A stretch of DNA of 64,000 nucleotides, taken from Solirubrobacteraceae bacterium (GTDB lineage Bacteria; Actinomycetota; Thermoleophilia; Solirubrobacterales; Solirubrobacteraceae). A model generated the notes under the pieces. It did not search any database. It saw only the letters and a program-made list of their open reading frames with translations, and was not told the DNA's origin. The position numbers were made by a program, and so were the translations under genes. Shown here piece after piece: positions 62,601-64,000 of the stretch. The stretch is from the NCBI GenBank assembly GCA_023230855.1, contig JALNWQ010000005.1, positions 186,001-250,000 of the forward strand. Direction: 5' to 3'. The stretch's first letter is position 1, and every line of letters begins with the position of its first letter.

Positions 62601-64000
62601 CACGTCGAGCGCGGCCGGGGTGACCGTCGCCGCGAGCTCCGCGACCGAGACGAGCGTGTCGAAGATCGCGTCGTCGACGTCGCAGAGCACGGCGTCGACG
62701 CCGGAGCCGCTGTCGCACTGGTTCGCGAACCCGGGGCCGACCGTCCCGGCGACCGCGTCGGCGCGGCTCGGCGTGATCGTGTCGGACGTCACGCGCACGT
62801 CGCCCGCGGCGTCGACCGAGCGTTGCAGCAGCGCGTGGGCGCCGTCGACGATGAGTCCGAGCGCGAGGGCGACGCCGACGGTGACGGCCGTCCCGTCGAC
62901 CTCGGCCTTCGCCGTCGTGTCGGCGTCGGTGACCTGGTGGGCGCGCAGGACGAAGTCCCCGCTCGTCCGCAGGCCCGGGGCGGTCGGGAGCCCGCCGACC
63001 GGCGTCGTCGCGAGCTCGAGGACCGACGAGACCGCGATCGCGATCGTCTGGTTGTTCGCGAAGTTGATCGCGAACGCGCCGTTGATGCCGACGGTGGACT
63101 CGCCGCCGGAGGTCGCGTCCGCCCGCTCGACGTGGGTGGCGGTCCCCTCGATCGTCATCGACTCCGAGACGCCGGCGTTGACGCCCGAGGCCTCGAGGAA
63201 GCTCCCTCCGACGACCGCCGAGAGCACGAGCTGCGTCGAGACGTTGACCGCGATCGCCGCGCCGACGCCGATGGCGACGTCGGTGCCGGCGCCGGCCTTC
63301 GACGTGACGCTCGTCGTCGTCGTGGCGCGGACGAGGACCTTGCCGGGGACCCGCACGATCGCGGGCTCGGCGATGAGCGCGGCGACGATCCCGGTCGCGA
63401 TGTTCACCGCGACCGCGCCGGCGGCGTTGACGTTCGTCGACGACGGCGACGTCGGAGCCGACGCGCCGGATCCGGCGACGGCCCGGGCGGTCACGGGCAG
63501 GCCGGCCTTGGGCCGGGCCACGACCTCCAGGTCGGCGGCGGTGACGTCGGGCGCCAGGCCGCCGACGACGGCGACCATCGTCTGGACCGCGACGTTGAGG
63601 GCGACGGCCCCCGCCAGGCCGATCCCGGCCCCGACCGCGCTGCCGTCGGCGTCGGACGTCGCCTCCGGGGACGCCTCCGCGAGGACGAGCGCGGGCGTCG
63701 ACGTCGAGGCGACGACGACGTTCCCCCCGAGGATGCTCGCGACGGTCGTCGACACGCCGACGTTCAGCGCGACCGCGGCGGCGGCGCCGATCGGCCCGTC
63801 CGGCAGCAGGCTCGTCAGATCGATGGCGTCGAGCGACGGCAGCTCCGGGGTCGGCAGCCCGCCCGGCAGGTTGAGGTCACCGCCGACCGCGGTCGCGGCG
63901 GGCAGCACGTCGTCGGTGAGGCTCAGGACCGGATCGAGCAGGCCGAGCGGATCGGCGGGCAGCAGGCCCTCGACGAGCCCGAACCAGCCCAGGGCCTGGT
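38619..64000 (-). CDS. giant repetitive beta-strand-rich extracellular protein (5' end outside window)
   Basis: One open frame of 8,459 codons in the window. It stays open to the right edge; the first in-frame start seen is a GTG at 63908, but codons before it continue the same style (PADPLGLLDPVLSL), so the gene is longer. From the N-terminal side: Ala/Gly-rich repeats with an AGGDVxVxA cadence (64000-57020); an unrelated insert (57010-56120); more Ala/Gly repeats (56100-54790); a less repetitive part with helices (54790-53470); beta repeats; ten ADVG modules (50735-48700); DG-SW modules; haemagglutinin-like AGRDLT repeats (about 46050-45150); Calx-beta-like parts (43350-42200); an RTX-like patch (40293-40141); and a Pro/Trp tail. 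Families of this style are giant adhesins or exoproteins. No LPXTG is seen. Surface role is inferred; signal and anchor are unseen. Confidence 0.95.
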   Translation of the reverse strand, partial: QALGWFGLVEGLLPADPLGLLDPVLSLTDDVLPAATAVGGDLNLPGGLPTPELPSLDAIDLTSLLPDGPIGAAAAVALNVGVSTTVASILGGNVVVASTSTPALVLAEASPEATSDADGSAVGAGIGLAGAVALNVAVQTMVAVVGGLAPDVTAADLEVVARPKAGLPVTARAVAGSGASAPTSPSSTNVNAAGAVAVNIATGIVAALIAEPAIVRVPGKVLVRATTTTSVTSKAGAGTDVAIGVGAAIAVNVSTQLVLSAVVGGSFLEASGVNAGVSESMTIEGTATHVERADATSGGESTVGINGAFAINFANNQTIAIAVSSVLELATTPVGGLPTAPGLRTSGDFVLRAHQVTDADTTAKAEVDGTAVTVGVALALGLIVDGAHALLQRSVDAAGDVRVTSDTITPSRADAVAGTVGPGFANQCDSGSGVDAVLCDVDDAIFDTLVSVAELAATVTPAALDVVTVLLLVVQRALDGNPLNEGSVIDDPLGIGDLLQAGATIGDDIPLADLALVSAVASGSIRLGGLVIGLVGDLLDLVDLPTPSIGAAAAMAINVPVVLSTAILGIAAVTARGDEVDVLATVTHTSDADADATNVGNSASVGLAVAANVGTIVNVALIGLATTVEARVGDVTVRALSKRDDALCADPAEVPCAVDYEAIAKGGGLSTMAALTGSVAVNSLAGATVARISEAASVEAAGSIVVRGVAKSLLEARAYAGSLALLAGAASSIAVNNVTTIVLSQVGIAADLDAGVDIVVSADNPQTLSAEAIGGGGGLLAGAAGSITATVDTAVTAANVLPLATLDAGGDVIVRASSVTIAEGVAGSASLSLLASIGAAANIGMIVKVTVASLSGSITAGDDVDVHAESSETVLSLGVAGGLALGVSVQGVAAIWAIAPQTLALILGSGPLDLPDDVPVLGALTTTVEAGGDVLVSAHDQNETATFAGGFAAAGLASVGAALQIVTVVKTTTALIVLATVDAKGAGSPKIVYSGREAGGAPPSGAARGVIVQAVSSDRIVLPTFADGRSVVASISGAITTTAIANATTAAIVGSVVNPGSDAGPGQGVRVLAWDDTLSAGLPQATASAYLAASVGAALDGAVVVKATQAFITLSDVRATGDVIVEALSQEILISLVRAGAVGGIATVAASAGAFVVTVTTRAFIGGPISSLGGTAPTSADLTRIEAGGSVIVAADELLNIDSINGGVSVGVLSVGAAPALAVIVKVTEAYIGSGVTVTAHARTATDGVRTGQIVRGTDPDAGGRETYANTGAGDGTVIQKVRALISSVLDVRAQPPGAQTGTDALSDDDHALAPGSGPDDPALSGRHTATRASGDGFRGVAVTATNSDIVITVELAGTGGYGVAASVTGGIVVATVSTTASIDPLARINPVATADPSVTHDQSVRVRADNDFFRLGVVAGGAVGGLVGANVGANVTTLVVTTRAVVGMLAEVRARGDLVVQAHSTQKIVTVTVGAAAGGLVGVGGGVGAAVVLSITHAGVGSDVPLLPGGPTVVRVGGNVLIDAQDRTLVITIVGNLVAGGLAGAGASAAFTVIVKTTSADIGALSQVEALGRGSIGGVHADTSGAARSGYRGVAVQAISDEDVFVVALTGAGGILVGIAGGVSLTAIVSTTTADIGPGATVTTKGGDEPQTHAVSVAALNDTQVFAFAGGAAIGGVAGIGGGVDVGIILNATRATVAPGVTIDAAGDVNVVARGAKSVQSLGVSGGVGIAGLAGSVSVWAIGLPLALTYVINQVADDGSATADATADALSLSDLAATAGQFRLVTGPITGLADPFAVLGLLGDGGPVGGLLTGLGGGAGLATLTDAVVSSAGDGVVSPLTEALAGALTADLQLATYLDPLLSVSIGTDATLAAASVTAGGSINVLAKDTLFTLQAVGASAGGLVGIGGSVAVLALGLDTNATLLSGQTRAGPSGAINVKADHTSTVLGFAHAGAAGLVALGAQVLFVADGSRQRAAIGDAITISQASAVTVAATSDREYVPLTNAVALGGLAAGASAAVVMAGGATIATIGSAQIGTGAAESVGDVTVSADSDIVALPVTTGISVGAISLTGTLAVAIVDPTVSATMDGTSFRALGDVLVAARSTGQAVAVAAGATAGIVAGGASIGIARLDPTVTATADVGSTATALGSITVRARHQFDAAGNPNAALEVGDDGAYASGGFGAGAIVTAAGVGALSAVGAVSWVRAQATTTAALRSAGQITAGDNVTVNADSANRAVPVNIALSAGLIGIGASYAVATVRSTTTATLDAHTVRGANVTVTAGSPDRAVATTVAGAGGIIAGGGAIPRITQLSDTTATVADGTRIITLDARPVSGATVGRGQMLPWDSGTYAYFMLEAAPEVYERVDDFPHAYVPVDALPAHGTTLPGAASGDDLFLLTRAITCAAGDGDCTPRTAGYYRATGGTWSPELSLGDLLEHGGQLHQWNPASDAIEARTDIVRGYWQELPVLQRTVAPVVVTSLASLGTPADGTFAYLDAPTGAGVYRYSVLAGGWMQFTDETVILALGDGSYRRFDGTAFATIAPASGPALPTGPIAEGALFRLAPPARMHQWITGLGWRPAALPAGSAIPDLGETPPEASGKHVTLTGTDAIGRPAGMYTLHRGAVTVTARSTPSLVSTAVGISAGGLAVGISDARVEATANATASLGRGVVVHAGTVLVRAILDAAGTASATAAAGALVGVTSTSAKATITGAARALVGEDVTIRAEGGVEVLARTTTSQQALAINAAIGIVGAGAGRASATSRSLTEAIIGGGTTVVAGSLAVTATGVDGNLGMVVAGSGGVVAGLAAEPTTRTVAITRASIGGVDATGAPIPGGVTIDLASRPGSGRLTLAASHDTRFNTQVVSTAVGLLAGSGAESEDVVDSDVVARFGSGTVVDAYGIAAATQNTLTRTAAIDNIVGTTGGLASGAAARSRIDLAIGTLTEVADAVTLRVHGLTSNETTLSLTARNAFNVRQAVTFDTWGAVSGASVDSFITATKADARVLVGNAVLTTTGRMALSANSSGTVRSQVNAQTFGAGTVAIGTSEVRLTPDNIVRIGSGARLTAAGDVDLTAGRSIDENPITAADKWYVSSNWDGFAGSLIPVSQLDALMYLEVTNLVALAPGSRIDGSGEVHLYAQDVPLGEISAQAKQTSWVSAVQNALNALFGGSGTANFRGTTAGQAKGTVSIDGTIVTGAQRNKAITVTYVPGSGHQAIQATVTAGGATATGSLPVEDGSTTINGVTFTTGFRLRLNDAQAELASAIQQLHLYGDRNPTLKAYYVNKINALTTQLQEQGLAVCVNGPEGPECVYNSDEVYTVTVEGFRATQGIIDVRASNLIGSTASAVLEAPKDVAVSITNETLAFLALMGIEIPDRTGGVYYNGVRVSDEEDPGARIRQINVAEAELSNAQDGMDRIPDLVPGHASFTVVGTGGHTPDPSIVVQNTSGLIAGLPAIYPDITILDRPGTGIINNGGSVELIANPSGTGSIIVNNAIEAKTLTVVAGGDLYVNTSSTYQAAGNADGKIGNATVGPYGAGASQTTTGVAPACTGATANDLGMYQCGAPATVAGMCATAGGGTGLSCLVPEGSTSVLKADFVNGTSNVSTSGPPATIVGGRIYIRAPYINLNGVIQSGYDDYTLVIGGTTPQGAALVTQAAGLSPNSGTHELTAVEAKRNGFTVSYDTGAERFIVSEIAARGGNVELHGTVLNTGGGAIRLLGGYPDVKIDNRSGKDLVVKGIDLGRQGQGVLLIDDDAKGKPLDAAVAGHPGSSTSYTSLYQWGPNGVRLTTDNGVAAATETTITATNAEGRFVSRYQPDTSYRYGWESNTRIGVTKVVRLTSDTWFGFIPGSKNITKWDSIKVTGQPQIPSPSGRWFFSTEDMPANAPFAGSSQLAGAEYTYFQQQYLDGTPARTEQNSSYCKVKVIWCIVRTYVSVVTQVEAYTITAQHTMSAHRVIPITFVGRREGSIDIDSDADVYVAGNLNNPSGVTSIDAPNGRIEVLGGEISGQVVELRSLESIGSAAAPIPTRVASINVVGASASSTPVLVNTPPYKWTSASGVKNLTWGDTVRVAEGYSSALGVAGRVYQYTGPARQNVDLGTVHYSDRQAAIWVELTTPTNDVVKVGADYYAFIGKSARLDLSAQNYADTSRWTKLPRQPGLTAISTGGGVFVEDRGTTTAVRTVRAGAGDVLLSSNGSIVRAEGSAAYGTVTGEHITLLAGGLRPTVTGESVNPGGIGAANAPLTIQTGGTQAADLDVRARGDVFLLQPTGDLWLNSLRAGGGDVWLKVAGGSLYNANTGVTRDPRTYAQLSQSVYRSLGLLDPDQPYVQQTRFADGRNDAYRRYWELAVRVDGTGTVRLTETERAHWTGLYASQGRSQAEIEASIATLEAQRTGEYDTLHGFWNAYFTRIGETMPSSYVPLERFEGATVTAGATTLSSPGATFTSADVGRVIRVGGVDNEIVAVLADGVVVLRDPVGGPVTRTDGAVAGPSSTLHSATAGFAAADLGRAITVDGVATTIAAVLGPDTVRLTTPVAAGASRTVAFVDAHGDGAVIDGTTLTSLSATFTAADVGRAITVGRVTTEIVAVLGANAVTLADRLVDGNGIAFSYSPGASERSDATVTTSATTLSSASSAFAAHDVGKAITVAGVRATILSVVDATTVTLSGIVDPGTGRSFTYTPGGTGPVTFATVVELAGATVEGPRTLLAVEGAAFEMVDPAAPGSGDVGRTITVDGTAFEIVEVRSLTEVVLDGRADPAGAGAYRLTREYTDGALAAGDAGATVLSSPSVTFGPADIGRTVSIGGVEATIVELLSVHDAVLDTILAAATGVTFQVVSQGATGTLTVGQGTTLTALDGGFTAADVGRSITVDGQTVTIHEVVDATTVRLVEDLGSATGVGVRYEIGHGDGAVAVAGARLTSTATTFAPTDVGQAITVGGVTTTIVSVENDHEVTLAAVLPGATGVAIEYRPSILDGVVATITTLTTNQRTFGQSDVGRAITVAGVATTIAAIVSPRTVKLAATIAPVGPIAFTYDDVAYGDGVVAAAAVLRSASTGFVREDAGGEIRVGVATTTIVARTAADEVVLADAVAPGTGIAFRYDPAFSYRLSEEEERFLAAGVKVWTPEQLQNLLGAGLLKPVTSTLALMGDTVISARNVTLIAEGLDGSVGRSDGEELIVLDGAPFSPDENVILGSAERADLQYVGGFGTSGQVDIDAGAGTIRRSDGASWQGIAAGDVIRVMGVTASAPSGAATYTVAAVVGDTITLAGAPQLVTQLGVDVSVTALVDPTITRTASFRAADGTTGAMIVDESGAGWGALAVGDTIAVLGNTPNATGSAGSSGVSYYTIAQIVGNAIVLADGDALTTTGPTTGIRIRPIVVDPTFVAVDDETAIVGATFVNRGVGPAGRLGDQIVSADFDFGAAGFVAGDLIRISGTGLNDTAAFTPYTIVAVDGRTLTLAQNAILIDQMHGGELWITRGRAPVLTHIAVAKVKPMFIEALGTLDAKAGGNVLIASPLDLDVGTVDAPGRVHLKTKGSIHNASAGSTPPVGCGAAGVRVNACTGDLVLEAGSGRIGSIVAPFYTDFVDGTVDGTLTARAQDDVHIHNRRTDGLAGDLRIESVYSERGTIHLEADGSILDALGTAFTKLYAPVIELHADGTIGASGNALEILTTGGGTVDARAVGSIWITATNLAGNAAPLDLRRVMSSTGDVTLQAASIRHVGADDTVFATAPPVPVALRDVAVIGNSITLIATLGAIGEPGNELQIQTRYSTPGAGTLTSASTLDNTYIVQPLGDLYLAKVSTTGTTSIAFISALDGAILNGLQTGSLDANVTSGKAKLFAKGDIGRAFRPLTTGSGLGNAIPGTLQGTSTTGGVWIVNVGPVDINCVALGACTDVDGISAAGAVDIQTLNGLGATNSLITLLRNVRAGGPVSIGSGIEAGNDNDVHITAGRSVTSLNGAVTIEAGGNVVLGTGAFVLAQGGADGPGDVTIIAGLDGQGGSIRSTSANVTAATGAILARADGGHAVLEAGSSWTARTDVSVTAGLSVHVVDGTAVTALDGDLTLIAQDGDLVVGDTVVLRAGRDLTGTATGFVDLRSHVDAAAVRDITITAGGDLVAVENVGLVGGRDITITVGGDATLLQFVAFDAGRDLRLDVGGDLTAGLRTTLTAGQDLGLHADGDVVLLEWVTGIAGRDLEITGGGRVEIGKDADVSAARHLAIGAGTDILLSRATTITATLGDVTLTATSGSIVAIDRVTVTAGRDLTASAGQTIQLRDDATVAAQRDLTLRTVDGDVLIGVGSTPATVRAFSGRILIQSGRHVHTWPTALLIAAEQVSIYGDALDQTTTGAIITLEGTIAAPLILVFGNSHDDVFLLDRVALGGRTRLYGSNTPTPESSTDPQASDADRNRFAPEGDGDDVFIVNRLPTMQGVASGNTVTIDGQSGSNTVTIQTSGSQSQIAADYVINVLGTGAPDTGVQTLNIYGVDNGRSGTDPLTGQSYPVNDIFLLRSAATIPFESHARPDIYRGTGDGTGDAVSADPYAAGPAFVALLHATMDEAAPDPTLEVVTAGDFAVERINYDSSTSRLNVYAPGGNAYFAVDDNSAITTLDGGTGDTTFQIGQIYGLKRNGDPGQGNVAPADVFDFATVATTRGWLSRGNSRSLVAQGGRNNTYTVYSNHAELSLQGGLGDNLFVIQGFALAEVDGDGDLVLPDGCSAIQPPGCLPTPRLTSGFSTAADTKVRTGGGSNQVVYNMTAPVAVEGGAGFNKLAIRGTEYADHIVVTDRGVFGVGTGVSYRNIQLIEVNGLEGDDTIDVISTAPGVVVRLIGGLGSDQFNVGGDVNGAVYAQDTRGSSAAINHRIISSDRDYSAVPTQGVNLNVAQAAVGAVVIEEGPFGTTVAETQDGAPIGTTASYTVRLAQAPRPGEKVYVTVSAQSTTLVEQAGLDGGGIGDSILLAAGVAPARGTTTSDSDFYDHVHVNGSPADVKRRSLVLVFDEVNWAVAQTVTVGAVNDERANPDRRYVIGASVLSGDPFYDNATVSNVTVLKRDVEQVAIVTTQLAADGVTPDDRTTVLAGPAPQGITDRYALSLGRVPTAQVTVAITLSAATASLASTDPRFQVIQAPTGTTPGRYAVTFTPGDATTPVLVDVRGVGLGVVLDTHEVAIQHAITPTSAVEYVPTTTTVGAPPVTVYATVVGDKAPGLLLEKPDRMVVTRCGMSGNQTDCSVPGPGASYTARLTTAPAAGHPVTVVLDGDGQTDVDVAASGGRITMQAIGAAGAGLWTGSVTYDAAAGTLRRSDGSSWLDDGFLEGQLLRLNGTGPLLKIQRLEGSDPTRVDVLRVTTAGALPWTGTGTTSASVERWAATVTFTAADWWIPVVVPVVADPYFDVPVGTLSTMTFAKRPHLLNGIRGPVEVIGGPQVGDRSFAPAVMLPTEQNGPLFGIREQPPEADQVDVLNIYDDGAQGDQGGTMYATGLSGFGMGGDLRFTRTAFGEPTTFAGGISWGRYAVDEDGDPLRNAGLTTVEVVNLMLGQGNDRLVVAGTPTPGPDVELDGTTGVPSAHGGLTVIHGGGAAPLESVCTTSCAFATTANTITRTDGLSWTALQFSVGHELLVDGVPHGRITALDGTRLTFTGKPLAVNPDFRGTVAVYGPKVASRAAYAFLSLWLVGNVVNRADLKAWTALGYRVGQQITVDGVLLGTIASLVGSTMTYHGAAQPLGTRTVNIAVYDPADAVAVGGNVITVLGGGGPGAGPSTPTYDGTVTVTGRTLTSNGAHWAQLGFVYGQIVQIGLEAKWTVTSVHGTQLGLSGPELPAGLTAGAVRVQGFAPSPLVVFGGTSQDGAWYSGDAEKQVSRSFGSKPYPSQLGNGTPDFVFPVAAPFRYFGNNVIDASRLYAGAAADQVPAFGITAYGGAGNDVIIGSRTRDILVGGSGGDVITGANVVVGDLVDQNSGVNVDVITRALALPTTNYSAHAVADPLVPSIGLVPMILGLPPTLSGIVNGIVGGLLPGLPPLLPAIPGVTVTPGTTRPPTPTVTLDPADRSIDAPGVWVTSNRNPRLVVIPALLTSLPLYANGQYGYAVKVYLNRVLQTREPLADGDYVVTATLTDYYGNTSALATGVKILRVDGGAPAPPGGASQWGLPPSGGPVSGLAQLLVPGGTATSELSLLQGLSPVLAPALRITQDLTTWLLAPLAQQLAALGLSPAIPILDNVNRILAPLEIVLQPIGELLFHTFADVPPLPLPEQVAPSWMLPDLDTGIVLPPILPDLSWAWTLVPEAPPLPPLPWRPPTDPLQIPLPVNPDGLALPPWPAGVPLPDHLAWPEWMAWPTWLGWPPVPTIDPVDLPALPGWDPDGLPDWAAPDLVGALDALPWPEITPLPPLTWPPPADDPTPDPPDPDDPSPDDPEAPALLPPLPDAGDLGLLEVELDDGLDVTVAGGLLGVEVGTEALAVEVALPVLGGIRIGLW
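38763..39330 (-). other. Pro/Trp-rich tail of the giant protein
   Basis: About 190 residues rich in Pro, Trp, Leu and Asp, with phrases such as HLAWPEWMAWPTWLGWPP and PDPPDPDDPSPDDPEAP. It precedes a final 45-residue beta segment ending GGIRIGLW. It may span the cell envelope or interact with wall polymers. Confidence 0.85.
40141..40293 (-). other. RTX-like glycine/aspartate patch in the giant protein
   Basis: GGAGNDVIIGS, RDILVGGSGGDVITGAN and VVVGD follow the GGxGxDxUx rule of hemolysin-type calcium-binding repeats. About three turns are present, too few for a classical RTX toxin but enough for a calcium site. Confidence 0.8.
40580..42160 (-). repeat. DG-SW modules, C-terminal cluster (four copies)
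   Basis: About 50-residue modules: a Thr/Arg strand, W-x4-F/Y, a G-x2-I/L-x-V-x-G core and a closing strand (ITRTDGLSWTALQFSVGHEL, NRADLKAWTALGYRVGQQI, LTSNGAHWAQLGFVYGQIV, LRRSDGSSWLDDGFLEGQLL). They are not all adjacent; other domains lie between. Confidence 0.7.
45150..46050 (-). repeat. haemagglutinin-like short repeats
   Basis: Repeats of about 26 residues with AGRDLTL, GGDVxL and similar turns (ITAGGDLVAVENVGLVGGRD, ITVGGDATLLQFVAFDAGRD), as in beta-helical adhesins. Confidence 0.8.
47640..48350 (-). repeat. DG-SW modules, central cluster (three copies)
   Basis: Three modules: IRRSDGASWQGIAAGDVIRV, IVDESGAGWGALAVGDTIAV and VSADFDFGAAGFVAGDLIRI, each followed by a TYTVAAVVGDTITLA-type strand pair. 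They directly follow the ten ADVG modules and are related to the C-terminal cluster. Confidence 0.75.
48700..50735 (-). repeat. ten tandem ADVG modules in the giant gene
   Basis: Ten modules of about 68 residues with a fixed pattern: TTLxS, xFxxxDVGRxITV, xGVxTTIxxV, xxxxVxL and a final strand ending in FxY. Examples are ATFTAADVGRAITVGRVTTE and STATTFAPTDVGQAITVGG. The copies differ clearly from each other, so the array is old rather than a recent expansion. Two more copies are in the Calx-beta gene downstream. Confidence 0.9.
56120..57010 (-). other. non-repetitive insert in the giant protein
   Basis: About 295 residues that break the Ala/Gly repeat pattern and are rich in aromatic residues: DSGTYAYFMLEAAPEVYERV, a Cys pair (ITCAAGDGDCTP), GVYRYSVLAGGWMQF, GDGSYRRFDGTAF and RMHQWITGLGWRP. 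Short phrases ending in aromatic pairs recur, as in small beta-propeller or carbohydrate-binding folds. No family is recognised. Confidence 0.7.

Noticed and set aside
54814..62718. Another shifted frame of over 2,600 codons
   Set aside because: Same reason: Arg-rich nonsense in a shadow frame, while the true frame shows clear repeat domains.
1..64000. tRNA or rRNA genes
   Set aside because: No tRNA-like TTCGAAT/C arm with matching acceptor ends and no rRNA core sequence were noticed. A covariance search would be needed to exclude a divergent small RNA.

Overview
This is high-GC DNA with dense coding on both strands. It looks like an actinomycete-type bacterium (Actinomycetota), most likely the class Thermoleophilia (Solirubrobacterales-like). 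Supporting signs are a three-subunit transhydrogenase, a GarA-like FHA gene next to an FtsR-like MerR gene, a one-motif RsiG-like protein, a ydaO riboswitch in front of an RlpA-like gene, and many TANNNT boxes placed 6-9 nt before start codons as in leaderless actinobacterial transcripts. The class assignment is inference.

Left part (1-6000). The 5' part of an acyl-CoA dehydrogenase gene is followed by 1.5 kb without an intact gene. That gap holds ten copies of a palindromic unit, two 138-bp direct repeats and the remnant of a DUF4143-type ATPase gene. Next come a Mn-type superoxide dismutase and a divergent SufR-like three-cysteine regulator with overlapping promoters, then a secreted protein, a VOC protein and an SDR oxidoreductase.

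Middle (6000-33500). This is mostly housekeeping: pntA1-pntA2-pntB, a secreted GH-A-type glycosidase, aat, an alpha/beta hydrolase lacking its usual histidine, dinB, rlpA under a c-di-AMP riboswitch, an ECF sigma factor, nadE, a thioesterase and an RskA-like membrane protein. A leftward block follows: proS, a CDP-alcohol phosphatidyltransferase with an 11-residue-repeat N-terminus, an RsiG-like protein, a GarA-like FHA protein, an FtsR-like MerR regulator, apt and an SRPBCC protein. Then come a second GH-A-type protein, ispG, an unknown gene, an ArsC-like protein, a methyltransferase, an APC permease and an acyl-CoA synthetase.

Right part (33500-64000). All genes read leftward and appear to be extracellular. 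One reading frame runs from beyond the right window edge to 38619, more than 8,450 codons. It encodes a giant repetitive beta-rich surface or secreted protein with an RTX-like patch and a Pro/Trp-rich tail. Three tightly overlapping genes follow: a secreted protein, a Calx-beta protein and a probable lipoprotein. The Calx-beta protein carries two copies of a module that occurs ten times in tandem in the giant protein, which ties the two genes together.
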